DNA of 64,000 nt from Tanticharoenia sakaeratensis NBRC 103193. GTDB lineage: Bacteria > Pseudomonadota > Alphaproteobacteria > Acetobacterales > Acetobacteraceae. Location of the stretch: contig NZ_BALE01000017.1 in the NCBI RefSeq assembly GCF_000963885.1, positions 62,001-126,000 of the forward strand, read 5' to 3'. Of the stretch, positions 39,234 to 47,691 are shown in pieces. How positions within the stretch are numbered: position 1 is the stretch's first letter; each line of letters starts with the position of its first letter. The notes under the pieces are model-generated. The model saw only the letters and a program-made list of their open reading frames with translations. It did no database searches and was not told where the DNA came from. The translations under genes and the position numbers were made by a program.

Positions 39234-39872
39234 ATGGACGATCTGTTCAAGCCTGCGGACGATACCGCGTCCAGGCCCCTCGCACCCGGCGCCGTGCACA
39301 TGCCGGGCTTTGCGGCCCCGCTCGAGCCGGCCCTGCTGGCCCATATCGAGCGCATTGCGCGCGCCGCGCCGTTTCGCCATCTCGCAACGCCCGGTGGCGG
39401 GCGCATGTCGGTCGGGATGACGAACTGCGGCGACGTCGGCTGGTATTCGGATGCCGCGGGCTATCGCTATGTCGAGACCGATCCTTCGACGGACCGGCCC
39501 TGGCCGAAGATGCCGGTAATGTTCCTCGACCTTGCCGTGTCCGCGGCCGAGGCTGCGGGCTATGCAAGTTTTGCGCCGCAGGGATGCCTCATCAACCGGT
39601 ATGAACCCGGCGCCCGGATGGGCCTGCATCAGGATCGCGACGAAAACAGGGTGGATGCGCCGGTGGTCTCGGTCTCGATCGGGGCGAAGGCGATCTTCTC
39701 GTTCGGCGGGCCGAACCGGTCGGATCCTTGCCAGCGCGTGCTCCTCATGGGAGGAGACGTGGTCGTGTGGGGCGGGCCGTCGAGACTGTATTTCCATGGC
39801 GTCGGCGCGCCACGCAGCCCAGGCTTCGGCGATGGCGTGCGCTACAATCTGACCTTCCGGGCGTGCGGCTGA
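39234..39872 (+). CDS. alkB: alpha-ketoglutarate-dependent dioxygenase AlkB
   Basis: Fe(II)/2-oxoglutarate dioxygenase that repairs alkylated DNA and RNA bases by oxidative demethylation. The protein has 212 residues, the usual length. Fe ligands are H-x-D in G-L-H-Q-D-R-D-E and a distal His in Y-F-H-G-V; 2-oxoglutarate-binding residues lie in R-Y-N-L-T-F-R. The N-Y/N-R-Y segment I-N-R-Y is also conserved. The ATG at 39234 is preferred over 39228 because GGGAGG directly abuts the earlier one and lies six bases before this one. Confidence 0.93.
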   Translation: MDDLFKPADDTASRPLAPGAVHMPGFAAPLEPALLAHIERIARAAPFRHLATPGGGRMSVGMTNCGDVGWYSDAAGYRYVETDPSTDRPWPKMPVMFLDLAVSAAEAAGYASFAPQGCLINRYEPGARMGLHQDRDENRVDAPVVSVSIGAKAIFSFGGPNRSDPCQRVLLMGGDVVVWGGPSRLYFHGVGAPRSPGFGDGVRYNLTFRACG

Positions 39873-39987
39873 AGCGATAGACGGCCGCCGGCCCGGATTT
39901 GTTGTGCCGCGCTCTTTGCGCGGCCCTGCAAAGTTCGCCATAAGACCCGGTTCCCGGCACGAGAGGCGTGCCGGACAGAGATAAAGG

Positions 39988-41391
39988 ATGACGACCGTGA
40001 CCATCGATTCCCGTGACGAAGCACAGCGCGCGGCCTGGACGCCTGCGAGCTGGCGCGGGTATCCGGTCCGACAGATGCCGCGCTATGACGATCCCGCCGC
40101 CCTTGAGGCCGTGGAAGCGCGTCTGCGCCGGTATCCGCCCCTCGTCTTCGCGGGCGAGGCGCGGCGTCTCAAGGCCCAGCTTGCCGCGGCATCCCGTGGC
40201 GAGGCGTTCGTCCTGCAGGGTGGCGCCTGCGCCGAGAGCTTCGACGAATTCACGGCCGACATCGTCCGCGACACGTTCCGTGTTCTGCTGCAGATGGCGG
40301 TCGTGCTCACGTTTGCCGCAAAGGTTCCGGTGGTGAAGATCGGGCGGATGGCCGGCCAGTATGCCAAGCCGCGCTCGTCCGAGACCGAGACCATCGGCGA
40401 CACCACGCTGCCCTGCTATCGTGGCGACATCATCAATGGCCCGGCGTTCGACGCGGCCGCGCGTGCGGCCGATCCGCACCGGATGGAGACGGGCTATTTC
40501 CAGTCCGCCGGGGTCATGAACCTCCTGCGCGCCTTTGCGTCGGGTGGATTTGCGAACCTGCACGAGGTGCATCGCTGGAATCTGGGCTTCGTGGAGCGCT
40601 CGCCGCTTGCGGCGCGCTATCGTGATCTGGCGCAGCGCATCGACGAGACGCTGTCGTTCATGGGCGCCTGCGGCCTGTCGCAGCGCGCGCCCCAGATCGA
40701 CGAGACGGAGTTCTACACGTCGCACGAGGCGCTGCTCCTGCCGTACGAGCAGGCGCTGACCCGCGTGGATAGCCTGAGCGGCGAGTGGTACGATTGCTCC
40801 GCGCATTTCGTGTGGATCGGCGATCGGACGCGCCAGCCGGACGGCGCGCATGTCGAGTTCCTGCGCGGGGTGCGCAATCCGATCGGCATCAAGGTCGGAC
40901 CGACCACCGATGCAGCGGATCTGGATCGTCTTCTCGATATCCTCAACCCGAGCGACGAGGCCGGGCGCATCACCCTGATCTCGCGCATGGGGGCCGAGCG
41001 CGTGCACGACCTGCTGCCGCCGCTGCTCGATCGCGTGCGTGCGCTCGGCCGCAAGGTGACGTGGGTCTGTGATCCGATGCACGGCAACACGGTCTCCACC
41101 ATCAACAAGATCAAGACCCGTCGCTTTGAGTCCATCGTGGCCGAGGTGCGCGGGTTCTGCTCCGTGTTTGCGGATGCAGGCATCCCGCCGGGTGGCGTGC
41201 ATATCGAAATGACGGGTCAGGACGTCACCGAGTGCGTCGGCGGCGCCCATCGCCTGACCGAGGATGATCTGGGCAACCGCTACGAGACGTTCTGCGATCC
41301 CCGGCTGAATGCCGAGCAATCGCTGGAGATGGCATTCCTGCTGGCCGAGGAACTGACCGAGCAGGTTCGGGCGCGCGTCGAGCGTGCGTGA
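39988..41391 (+). CDS. class II 3-deoxy-7-phosphoheptulonate synthase
   Basis: Condenses phosphoenolpyruvate and erythrose 4-phosphate in the first step of the shikimate pathway. The protein has 467 residues and is of the plant-like class II type. Motifs include [33 protein letters not shown], and [10 protein letters not shown]. The final [11 protein letters not shown] motif is also present. AAAGG directly precedes the ATG, so initiation at the GTG three codons later is an alternative. An 8-bp hairpin overlaps its stop codon. Confidence 0.95.
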   Translation: MTTVTIDSRDEAQRAAWTPASWRGYPVRQMPRYDDPAALEAVEARLRRYPPLVFAGEARRLKAQLAAASRGEAFVLQGGACAESFDEFTADIVRDTFRVLLQMAVVLTFAAKVPVVKIGRMAGQYAKPRSSETETIGDTTLPCYRGDIINGPAFDAAARAADPHRMETGYFQSAGVMNLLRAFASGGFANLHEVHRWNLGFVERSPLAARYRDLAQRIDETLSFMGACGLSQRAPQIDETEFYTSHEALLLPYEQALTRVDSLSGEWYDCSAHFVWIGDRTRQPDGAHVEFLRGVRNPIGIKVGPTTDAADLDRLLDILNPSDEAGRITLISRMGAERVHDLLPPLLDRVRALGRKVTWVCDPMHGNTVSTINKIKTRRFESIVAEVRGFCSVFADAGIPPGGVHIEMTGQDVTECVGGAHRLTEDDLGNRYETFCDPRLNAEQSLEMAFLLAEELTEQVRARVERA

Positions 41392-41409
41392 ACGGCCCTC
41401 GGGCCGTTC
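41390..41409 (+). repeat. hairpin overlapping the DAHP synthase stop
   Basis: GAACGGCC and GGCCGTTC pair perfectly around a CTCG tetraloop. It lies between the DAHP synthase gene and the nicotinate phosphoribosyltransferase gene. No T run follows. It may be a weak terminator or a processing/stability element. Confidence 0.4.
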
Positions 41410-41434
41410 GTATGACAGGAGAGAAGGCCTGGGC

Positions 41435-42631
41435 ATGACGGATCGGAAGACGCCGGATCAGGCATGGCTGCGCGCATCCGCGTTCGGGCCGCATCAGTCG
41501 CTCGACGAGGCGACGGTCGCGGCACGGACGGATGCCTACTTCAACCGCACGCGCGAGATCGTCGAGCGCTTCGGCGATGTCCGCGTGACCTACGCCGTGT
41601 TCATTCGCCGGCCTGTCGTCGCGGCGACGGGGCTCATGACCGCATGGCTCGAAAACGTGGCGGCGGAGGGCGGTTTTTCGATCGAGATCGAACGTCTGCA
41701 CGCGGAAGGCGCGTGGGTCGGTGCCGGTGAGCCGCTGCTCTACCTGACCGGCTCCTTTGCGCGTCTGGCCAATCTCGAGACGCTGTTGCTGCAGCGCCTC
41801 GGGTCGGTCTGTGTCGCGGCCCACAACGCCTATCAGATGGCAATGGCGCTTCCGAACGTCGCGTTTCTCGCGATGGAAGCGCGCCATTGCGCGGGCTTCG
41901 AAATGCAGGAACTGATGGCCTATGCGGCATCGGTCGGCAGCGTCGCGGCCCGGCGCGAGGGCGCGCGGGGCTTCATCGGCAATGCGAACGATGCGACCGC
42001 GCCGTTCTTCGGCATGGAGCGTGGCCTGGGCACCATGCCGCATGCCCTGATCGGTTATGCGGGATCGACGCTGCGGGCGGCGGAGATGTACCAGGAGGTC
42101 TATCCGAACGATCCGCTGGTGGTGCTGGTCGATTATTTTGGCCGGGAAATCACGGACGGCCTTGAAGTCTGCCGCCGCTTTCCCGATCTCGCGGCAGCAG
42201 GCCGGATCAGCCTGCGGCTCGACACGCATGGCGGTCGGTTCCTCGAAGGCCTCGACCCGCAGAGTTCCTATGCCGTGCTGGAAGCTCACACGCCCGGCAC
42301 GATCCGCCGCTATCGATCCGAGCGCGAACTGCGCCATCTGATCGGAACCGGTGTTTCGGCGGCGGCAATCTGGCGCCTGCGCGAAGCGCTGGACCAGGCG
42401 GGCTTTCCGCAGGTTCGGATCGTGGCATCGTCCGGGTTCGGCGTCGAGAAATGCACGGCCATGGCTGACGCGCATGCACCGGTCGATGTCGTGGGCACCG
42501 GCTCGTTCATTCCGGACAGCTGGCACGAGACCTACGCCACGGCGGACATCGTGGCCTATGACGACGAGCCGCGCGTGAAGATCGGTCGTGAATTTCTGCT
42601 GCGCGCACTGGCTGAACGCAATCGCCCGTGA
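41435..42631 (+). CDS. nicotinate phosphoribosyltransferase-like enzyme
   Basis: Type II phosphoribosyltransferase-fold protein of 398 residues, most like nicotinate phosphoribosyltransferases that convert nicotinate and PRPP to nicotinate mononucleotide for NAD synthesis. Recognisable are F-I-R-R-P (residues near 55), the L-L-L-Q-R-L-G-S-V segment, the R-H-C-A-G-F-E and G-F-I-G-N-A-N-D-A motifs, and the R-L-D-T-H-G-G-R-F strand, with V-V-G-T-G-S-F-I-P near the end. AAGG lies seven bases before the ATG. It is followed after 34 bases by an acidic hypothetical gene. Confidence 0.85.
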   Translation: MTDRKTPDQAWLRASAFGPHQSLDEATVAARTDAYFNRTREIVERFGDVRVTYAVFIRRPVVAATGLMTAWLENVAAEGGFSIEIERLHAEGAWVGAGEPLLYLTGSFARLANLETLLLQRLGSVCVAAHNAYQMAMALPNVAFLAMEARHCAGFEMQELMAYAASVGSVAARREGARGFIGNANDATAPFFGMERGLGTMPHALIGYAGSTLRAAEMYQEVYPNDPLVVLVDYFGREITDGLEVCRRFPDLAAAGRISLRLDTHGGRFLEGLDPQSSYAVLEAHTPGTIRRYRSERELRHLIGTGVSAAAIWRLREALDQAGFPQVRIVASSGFGVEKCTAMADAHAPVDVVGTGSFIPDSWHETYATADIVAYDDEPRVKIGREFLLRALAERNRP

Positions 42632-42665
42632 CGCAGCGTTTCGAGACAAGCAAGGCAGAACCATC

Positions 42666-43094
42666 ATGAACAACGATCGCGTCTATGACGCCCATGCCGG
42701 AATCGGCCCTGATGCGGACGAGGATTTCGAGCCCGTCGTGTCCGATCGTGGTTGGGTCGTGCGCATCATCGACCAGTCCGGTGCATCGGAAGGCGATACG
42801 GTCGAGGAGGTCAAGGATTTCCAGGATCTGATGCATGCCAATGCCTTCGCCCGTGCCTATGTCCGCGACAGCATCGAGCGCTGCCGTGTCGGCGGTGCGG
42901 CGGGTCGTGAGGTGATCGAGGCGTGGTTCTCCTTCGGCGAAGACGCCGAAGTGGTCGATGCCGGCGACGATGGCTGGAAATCGGCCAACGAGCTGGACGA
43001 TTTCGCGGCCAACATCGCAACGCCGATGGAGCGCGACTGGCGCGCGCTCGACCCGCGTCGTCTGGTCGAGGATGACGAGCCGGAGGAACTCTGA
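42666..43094 (+). CDS. acidic hypothetical protein
   Basis: Cytosolic-type protein of 142 residues, rich in Asp and Glu and with no signal peptide or membrane helix. I do not recognise a domain. The N-terminal part has D-A-D-E-D-F-E-P-V-V-S, the centre an F-A-R-A-Y-V-R-D-S-I-E-R helix, and the end a D-D-E-P-E-E-L acid tail. Coding character is good. It lies 34 bases after the nicotinate phosphoribosyltransferase-like gene on the same strand and may share its transcript. Confidence 0.7.
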   Translation: MNNDRVYDAHAGIGPDADEDFEPVVSDRGWVVRIIDQSGASEGDTVEEVKDFQDLMHANAFARAYVRDSIERCRVGGAAGREVIEAWFSFGEDAEVVDAGDDGWKSANELDDFAANIATPMERDWRALDPRRLVEDDEPEEL

Positions 43095-43111
43095 CACGTC
43101 ACCTGACCGGA

Positions 43112-44422
43112 TCAGCGATTCCGTTCGATTCGCGTCAGGGCCTGTGCCAGAACCTCGTCATGCCCTGATCGAAGACTGGCGACAGTCGTTGGCAGCGGAA
43201 CGTCCGGATGGACCCCGACTCCTTCGAACGGCGTGAAATCCGGGAAGTACTCGCGTCGCGTGCTGACGCGAAAGCGCATGCCCAGATCGGGAAATGACAC
43301 GAAGTAGGGTTGGCCCGTGCTGCCATAGGTCGTCTCCCCCATGATCACACCACGATGTGCATTGTGCATCGTGGTGATGAAATCCTCGCAGGCTGAAGCG
43401 CAGTGCCGGTCGGCGAGGAAATAGGCCCGCCCGTGGAAGACCGGATGGTCCGGCTCAAGCGGCTCGCCGCCTGTCCGCAGCATGGCCCGGGGGAAGGTCG
43501 GAACGTCTGCTTCCGCCCATGCTTCGATCGTTCCGAAATGGGCTGGCGTGGCGTCGATCATGTCCCTGACCGGATGTTCGAGGACCGTATGGATCAGGTC
43601 TATCGGGGTTGAACCGCCGCCGTTGCCGCGCACATCGAACAGGATGGCCGGTGCGGAAGCATGTGCCTTTACCGCCGCGACGGCTGCGGCTTCGAATTTC
43701 GGATCGTCGAAGCTCGGGATTTCGATCCGGACGATCCCGCCTTGCAGCATGCTGACACGAACCCCCTCGGGTTGCGTGTAGAGGCCTTTCCATGGGGTCT
43801 TGAGAGCCTGCACGCGATCGACGCGGACACTCCGACCGTCGGCCAGTGTCAGGCTAAAGCGAACCGGCCAGATCAGCCCGGTCGAGAATAGCTGGCTTTC
43901 GCTTTCGGTGTCGTTGCTGCGGCGGACGAGCGGCAGCCTGGCGGAAGCCCAGGTCTCGAACGGCTGGTCATCGATCTGCCTGATGACAGCGCCGGGCGGA
44001 ACATTGTCGAGCTGCGAGCGCGTAATGACCCAGTCATTGCCCAATTTTTCCGCGCGGAATGGCAGCTCAGGCTCGCAGGCCAGTGTCGTGTCGGTGAAGC
44101 TGGTGTGGCCGTTGCGCAGGGATCCGAGCAGCCGCATGGCCGCGAGATCGAAGGCCACGCGTGTCCGTGCAGCTATGGCTTCGGTGACGAAGCGCTTGTA
44201 TTCGGCATCGAAATCGTAGGCGTCCGGCAGCGCTTCGGCATGGGCGAAATAGCGCTCCACCGTGTCATAGAGGCGTGTTGCCACATAGATCTTCTGCGAC
44301 AGCTCTGGCGCGGGAAGGGTATCAGTCGTGTCCAGCGGCGGACAGGCCGGGGCGGCCATGGCGCGTGCGCTGCCGATGAGTGTTGCAAGAATGACCGCGC
44401 AGCAGCGTGCCGAAATCGCCAA
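43112..44422 (-). CDS. S41-family peptidase, secreted
   Basis: Exported protease-like protein of 436 residues with a signal peptide cleaved near A-M-A-A. The TTG start at 44422 has GGAGG eight bases upstream. An N-terminal helical domain with N-G-H-T-S-F, a degenerate PDZ-like region, and the S41 core follow. The nucleophile candidate is Ser in H-C-A-S-A-C-E-D-F; the R-G-N-G-G-G-S segment builds the oxyanion region. The usual catalytic Lys position appears to be replaced: G-E-T-T-Y-G-S-T-G. That points to a tricorn-like Ser/His arrangement, or to loss of activity. Confidence 0.82.
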   Translation of the reverse strand: MAISARCCAVILATLIGSARAMAAPACPPLDTTDTLPAPELSQKIYVATRLYDTVERYFAHAEALPDAYDFDAEYKRFVTEAIAARTRVAFDLAAMRLLGSLRNGHTSFTDTTLACEPELPFRAEKLGNDWVITRSQLDNVPPGAVIRQIDDQPFETWASARLPLVRRSNDTESESQLFSTGLIWPVRFSLTLADGRSVRVDRVQALKTPWKGLYTQPEGVRVSMLQGGIVRIEIPSFDDPKFEAAAVAAVKAHASAPAILFDVRGNGGGSTPIDLIHTVLEHPVRDMIDATPAHFGTIEAWAEADVPTFPRAMLRTGGEPLEPDHPVFHGRAYFLADRHCASACEDFITTMHNAHRGVIMGETTYGSTGQPYFVSFPDLGMRFRVSTRREYFPDFTPFEGVGVHPDVPLPTTVASLRSGHDEVLAQALTRIERNR

Positions 44423-44559
44423 CTTCGTTTCCTCCCCAGAGGTTTCCCGACCAGGCGACGGCTATTCAGGCGGCGCGCCGTTCCACTGGTGTAACCTTTC
44501 AGGAGGCGATTCGTAACACAGAGACAACAAAACGTCTCTTCATGTCGTATCCGGAACCA

Positions 44560-44574
44560 TGTCCGGAAACGAAC
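44560..44574 (+). repeat. 15-bp direct repeat copy downstream of ribokinase
   Basis: TGTCCGGAAACGAAC occurs here, 50 bases after the ribokinase stop, and again at 45595-45609 just upstream of its start. A related CCCGGAAACGGAC lies at 44580-44592 inside an 8-of-9-bp hairpin (44575-44598). Confidence 0.7.
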
Positions 44575-44624
44575 GGTCTGCCCGGAAACGGACAGACCCC
44601 AATGGACGCCAGGCGGACAGTCGC

Positions 44625-45584
44625 CTACGTCAGCAGTAGCGCCTCGACTTCCGCTCTTTCGGGCGCTGCGTCGGCGGCGCCTCGCTTCGTCGTGGCGAGT
44701 GCTCCGCAGGCAGCGGCGAAGCGAACGGCCTGACCCAGGGGCCGCCCTTCGCTCAGGCTCAGCGCGAGCCCGGCATTGAAGCAGTCTCCGGCAGCGACGG
44801 TATCGATCGCGGTCACGGCAAACGGATGTATGAAGCCGCTCCCGGTCGCGTCGCACCAGTACACGCCGTTGGCTCCGAGTTTGACGACAGCCGCCCGCGC
44901 CCCCTTCGCGCGCAGCGCGGCACCTGCGTCCGCCGCCTGCGCTGCGTCGCGCGGACGAAGGCCGACCAGCCGCTCGGTTTCGGTCTCGTTGGGCGTGACG
45001 ACGTCGATCTCCGCCCAGAGCGCGTCGGGCAGGCCGTCATGAGGTGCCGGCGCCGGGTCGAGAAGAACGATCGCGCCGGCTGCCCGCGCGCGGCGCGCCG
45101 CCTCGATGACGGCGGGCATCGGGATTTCCAGTTGCAGCATGACGACGCGCGCGCCGGCGATAGCCGCCTGCGCGCGGTCGAGATCGCCGACATCAACGGC
45201 CATGTTGGATGCGCCGATGACGGTGATGCAGTTTTCGCCACGTGCGTCGATCCCGATCAGGGCGAGGCCCGTGCCGTTCCCGGCATCATCCGAGAGCCAG
45301 CGACAATCGGTACCGAACTTCGAAAGGCTCTCGCGCGCCTGTGTCCCGAACGCGTCCTTGCCGACCCGTCCGACGAGCGCCACGCCACAGGCGGCACCTG
45401 CCAGCCGTGCGCAGGCGGCGGCCTGATTGGCGCCCTTGCCACCCAGACCGGTTGCGTAGCGCGTGGCGTGAATGGTCTCGCCCGCACGGGGGAGGGCAGG
45501 GGAATAGGCGGTCAGGTCGATATTGACGCTGCCGATGGAGAGAATGCGTGGGGACGGAATGTCGGGGTTCATGGTCGGTACCAT
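44625..45584 (-). CDS. rbsK: ribokinase (PfkB family)
   Basis: Sugar kinase of 319 residues phosphorylating D-ribose at O5. PfkB motif 1 is G-G-K-G-A-N-Q-A, and motif 2 with the catalytic Asp is D-T-V-A-A-G-D-C-F. The N-terminus has S-I-G-S-V-N-I-D, as in ribokinases. The ATG at 45584 is chosen because AGG lies eight bases upstream; ATGs at 45590 and 45572 are alternatives. No ribose transporter is adjacent, but a nucleoside hydrolase at 60763, which could release ribose, is in the same window. Confidence 0.9.
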   Translation of the reverse strand: MVPTMNPDIPSPRILSIGSVNIDLTAYSPALPRAGETIHATRYATGLGGKGANQAAACARLAGAACGVALVGRVGKDAFGTQARESLSKFGTDCRWLSDDAGNGTGLALIGIDARGENCITVIGASNMAVDVGDLDRAQAAIAGARVVMLQLEIPMPAVIEAARRARAAGAIVLLDPAPAPHDGLPDALWAEIDVVTPNETETERLVGLRPRDAAQAADAGAALRAKGARAAVVKLGANGVYWCDATGSGFIHPFAVTAIDTVAAGDCFNAGLALSLSEGRPLGQAVRFAAACGALATTKRGAADAAPERAEVEALLLT

Positions 45585-45594
45585 TGTCATGACC

Positions 45595-45609
45595 TGTCCG
45601 GAAACGAAC
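45595..45609 (+). repeat. 15-bp direct repeat copy upstream of ribokinase
   Basis: Second exact copy of TGTCCGGAAACGAAC, ten bases upstream of the preferred rbsK start and overlapping its ribosome-binding region. Copies in the same orientation bracket the gene. Confidence 0.7.
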
Positions 45610-45880
45610 AGCATCCAGCGATCTTGGCCGATTTATCACGTATCTTCAACGGCCTGAGCGGCTGGTGTGCATCCGGCACGATAGCGTGATCAGGATTGTC
45701 CACCCGGTGTGCCGATGTCAGCGCGTGTCCTGTTCGAGACTTGCCGCTAGGCGGCACTCTCCGTGCGAATCTGCGAAATTTCCCTTTCCATGGCCCAGCC
45801 TTCGAACGGTGATCCGTCTGGCCAACGTGCATTCTGCCGGCGACGCGCGCGTTCATGTGGCGTCCGCATTCAGGTGGGTA

Positions 45881-46288
45881 TCAGCGTGGAGACAGCGTGT
45901 AGCCCGGACGGTCGGCATACACCGCAAGGCGGGTGTCCAGCGAGCCAACATGCAGTTCGAGTTTGTGCCCGTCAGGATCGAGAATGTAGAGCGATGCGCC
46001 TTCGCTGCGGTTGTCGCGCCATATTGGCGCCTGAACCGCAACACGCGCCGCGAAGGCAGCAAAATCGTCGGGGGCAACGTCGAAGGCGATGTGTGTGTAA
46101 TCGGGATGCGGCGCGGTGCGGGCCTTCGGGTCGAATGACAGGCAGAGCCAGAGCGTGCCGGCCTCCAGATAGGCGCCGCTGTCCCATTGTGCACGCAGGA
46201 CGCATCCGAGCGCATCGCGATAGAACGCGATTGCGCGGTCAAGGTCGCCTGTTGCGAGCGTGATGTGATTGATCCCCCTGATCGCCAT
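45881..46288 (-). CDS. fosA: FosA-type fosfomycin thiol transferase (VOC fold)
   Basis: Glyoxalase-fold enzyme of 135 residues strongly resembling FosA, which opens the epoxide of fosfomycin with glutathione. Metal ligands H8, H66 and E111 are present, with T10, W47, N93, S95-E96-G97, S99, Y101 and R120 at FosA active-site positions. The residue equivalent to FosA Lys90 is Arg91. The GHKLELHVG segment is intact. Alternative reading: a relative of FosA with another substrate. The ATG at 46288 has GGAG eight bases upstream. It is divergent from gltX by 68 bases. Confidence 0.82.
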   Translation of the reverse strand: MAIRGINHITLATGDLDRAIAFYRDALGCVLRAQWDSGAYLEAGTLWLCLSFDPKARTAPHPDYTHIAFDVAPDDFAAFAARVAVQAPIWRDNRSEGASLYILDPDGHKLELHVGSLDTRLAVYADRPGYTLSPR

Positions 46289-46356
46289 CCGTCTCGCTCC
46301 TTCCTCTCGCGTCGGTACTCTGGCACCCATGCGCGTGGCAGGGCATAAGGCATGGC

Positions 46357-47691
46357 ATGAAACTGCGCTTCGCTCCCAGCCCGACCGGCTACCTTCATGT
46401 CGGCAACGCCCGTCTCGCCATCGCCAATGCGCTGTTCGCGCGTCGTCATGGCGGCCAGTTCATGCTGCGGATCGACGATACCGATCTGTCGCGTGGAAAG
46501 CCCGAGTATGAAACGGCGATCCAGACGGACCTGAAATGGCTCGGTCTGCACTGGGACGAGTTCGTGCATCAGTCCCACAGGCTCGATCGCTACGCGCTCG
46601 CCATCGAAAAGCTGAAGGCCTCGGGGCGCCTCTATCCGTGTTTCGAAAGCGAGGTCGAGCTGGCCGCCAAGCGCGAGGCACGGCTGCGCGCGCGCAAGCC
46701 GCCGATCTACGACCGCGCGATGCTGCGCATGACGCCCGAGCAGCGCGCACAGGCCGAAGCCAACGGCAAGGTGCCTTACTGGCGCTTCAAGCTCAGCGAC
46801 GGGGCCAAGGGATGGCACGATCTCGTCATGGGATCGAGTTCGGTCAAGCTGACGGCCATCTCCGACCCGGTTCTGGTCCGGGCGGACGGGACGGTGCTCT
46901 ATACGCTGGCATCCGTGGTGGATGACATGGAACTGGGCATCACCCATGTCGTGCGCGGCGAGGATCACGTCACCAACACCGGCGTTCAGCTCGACATCGC
47001 CGAGGCCCTTGGGGCGAAGCCCGACCGCTTCAGATTCGCGCATCTGCCGCTGCTGCTGGATCAGGGCGGCGGCAAGCTGTCCAAGCGGTTCGACGCGCTG
47101 TCATTGAAGAGCCTGCGTCAGGACGGCATGGAGGCGGACAGTGTCGTGGCCTATCTCTCGCGGATCGGCTCGTCCGAGGATCCGCACCCGATGAGCGTCG
47201 CCGAGGCCGCCGAGACATACGATCTCGCGCATGTCTCCAAATCGGCCGCCCGTTTCGACATGGGCCAACTGCTGGCGCTCAACCGTCATGTCTTGCAGGC
47301 GACGCCGTTCGAGGCGGTGCGCGACCGGCTGCCGGAAGGCGCGGATGCGACGTTCTGGGACGCGATCCGGGGAAACGTCGATCTGCTGGCCGAGGCACGG
47401 CACTGGTGGGACGTGACGCATGGCGACATCACGCCGCCGGTTCAGGACGGAGAGGGCGCATTCCTCGCCCAGGCGCTCGAGACGCTGCCGCCCGCGCCCT
47501 GGGACGGGCAGACGTGGTCGACGTGGATCGCAGCGCTCAAGGACGTGTCGGGCCGCAAAGGACGCGTGCTCTTCAGGCCCCTGCGGCTGGCCCTCACGGC
47601 CGAGGAATCCGGCCCTGAACTTCATGCCTTGCTGCCGCTGATGGGGCGCGACCGGACAGCGGGACGATTGGCGGTGGCAGCGCGCGGGTGA
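46357..47691 (+). CDS. gltX: glutamyl-tRNA synthetase, short form
   Basis: Class I synthetase of 444 residues. The HIGH-type motif is Y-L-H-V-G-N-A-R near residue 13 and the KMSKS-type motif is G-K-L-S-K-R-F. Many alphaproteobacteria carry two GltX copies, one of which may prefer tRNA-Gln as substrate for a later amidotransferase step; which copy this is cannot be decided here. AAGG lies six bases before the ATG. Its stop overlaps the GTG of the following hydrolase by four bases. Confidence 0.92.
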   Translation: MKLRFAPSPTGYLHVGNARLAIANALFARRHGGQFMLRIDDTDLSRGKPEYETAIQTDLKWLGLHWDEFVHQSHRLDRYALAIEKLKASGRLYPCFESEVELAAKREARLRARKPPIYDRAMLRMTPEQRAQAEANGKVPYWRFKLSDGAKGWHDLVMGSSSVKLTAISDPVLVRADGTVLYTLASVVDDMELGITHVVRGEDHVTNTGVQLDIAEALGAKPDRFRFAHLPLLLDQGGGKLSKRFDALSLKSLRQDGMEADSVVAYLSRIGSSEDPHPMSVAEAAETYDLAHVSKSAARFDMGQLLALNRHVLQATPFEAVRDRLPEGADATFWDAIRGNVDLLAEARHWWDVTHGDITPPVQDGEGAFLAQALETLPPAPWDGQTWSTWIAALKDVSGRKGRVLFRPLRLALTAEESGPELHALLPLMGRDRTAGRLAVAARG

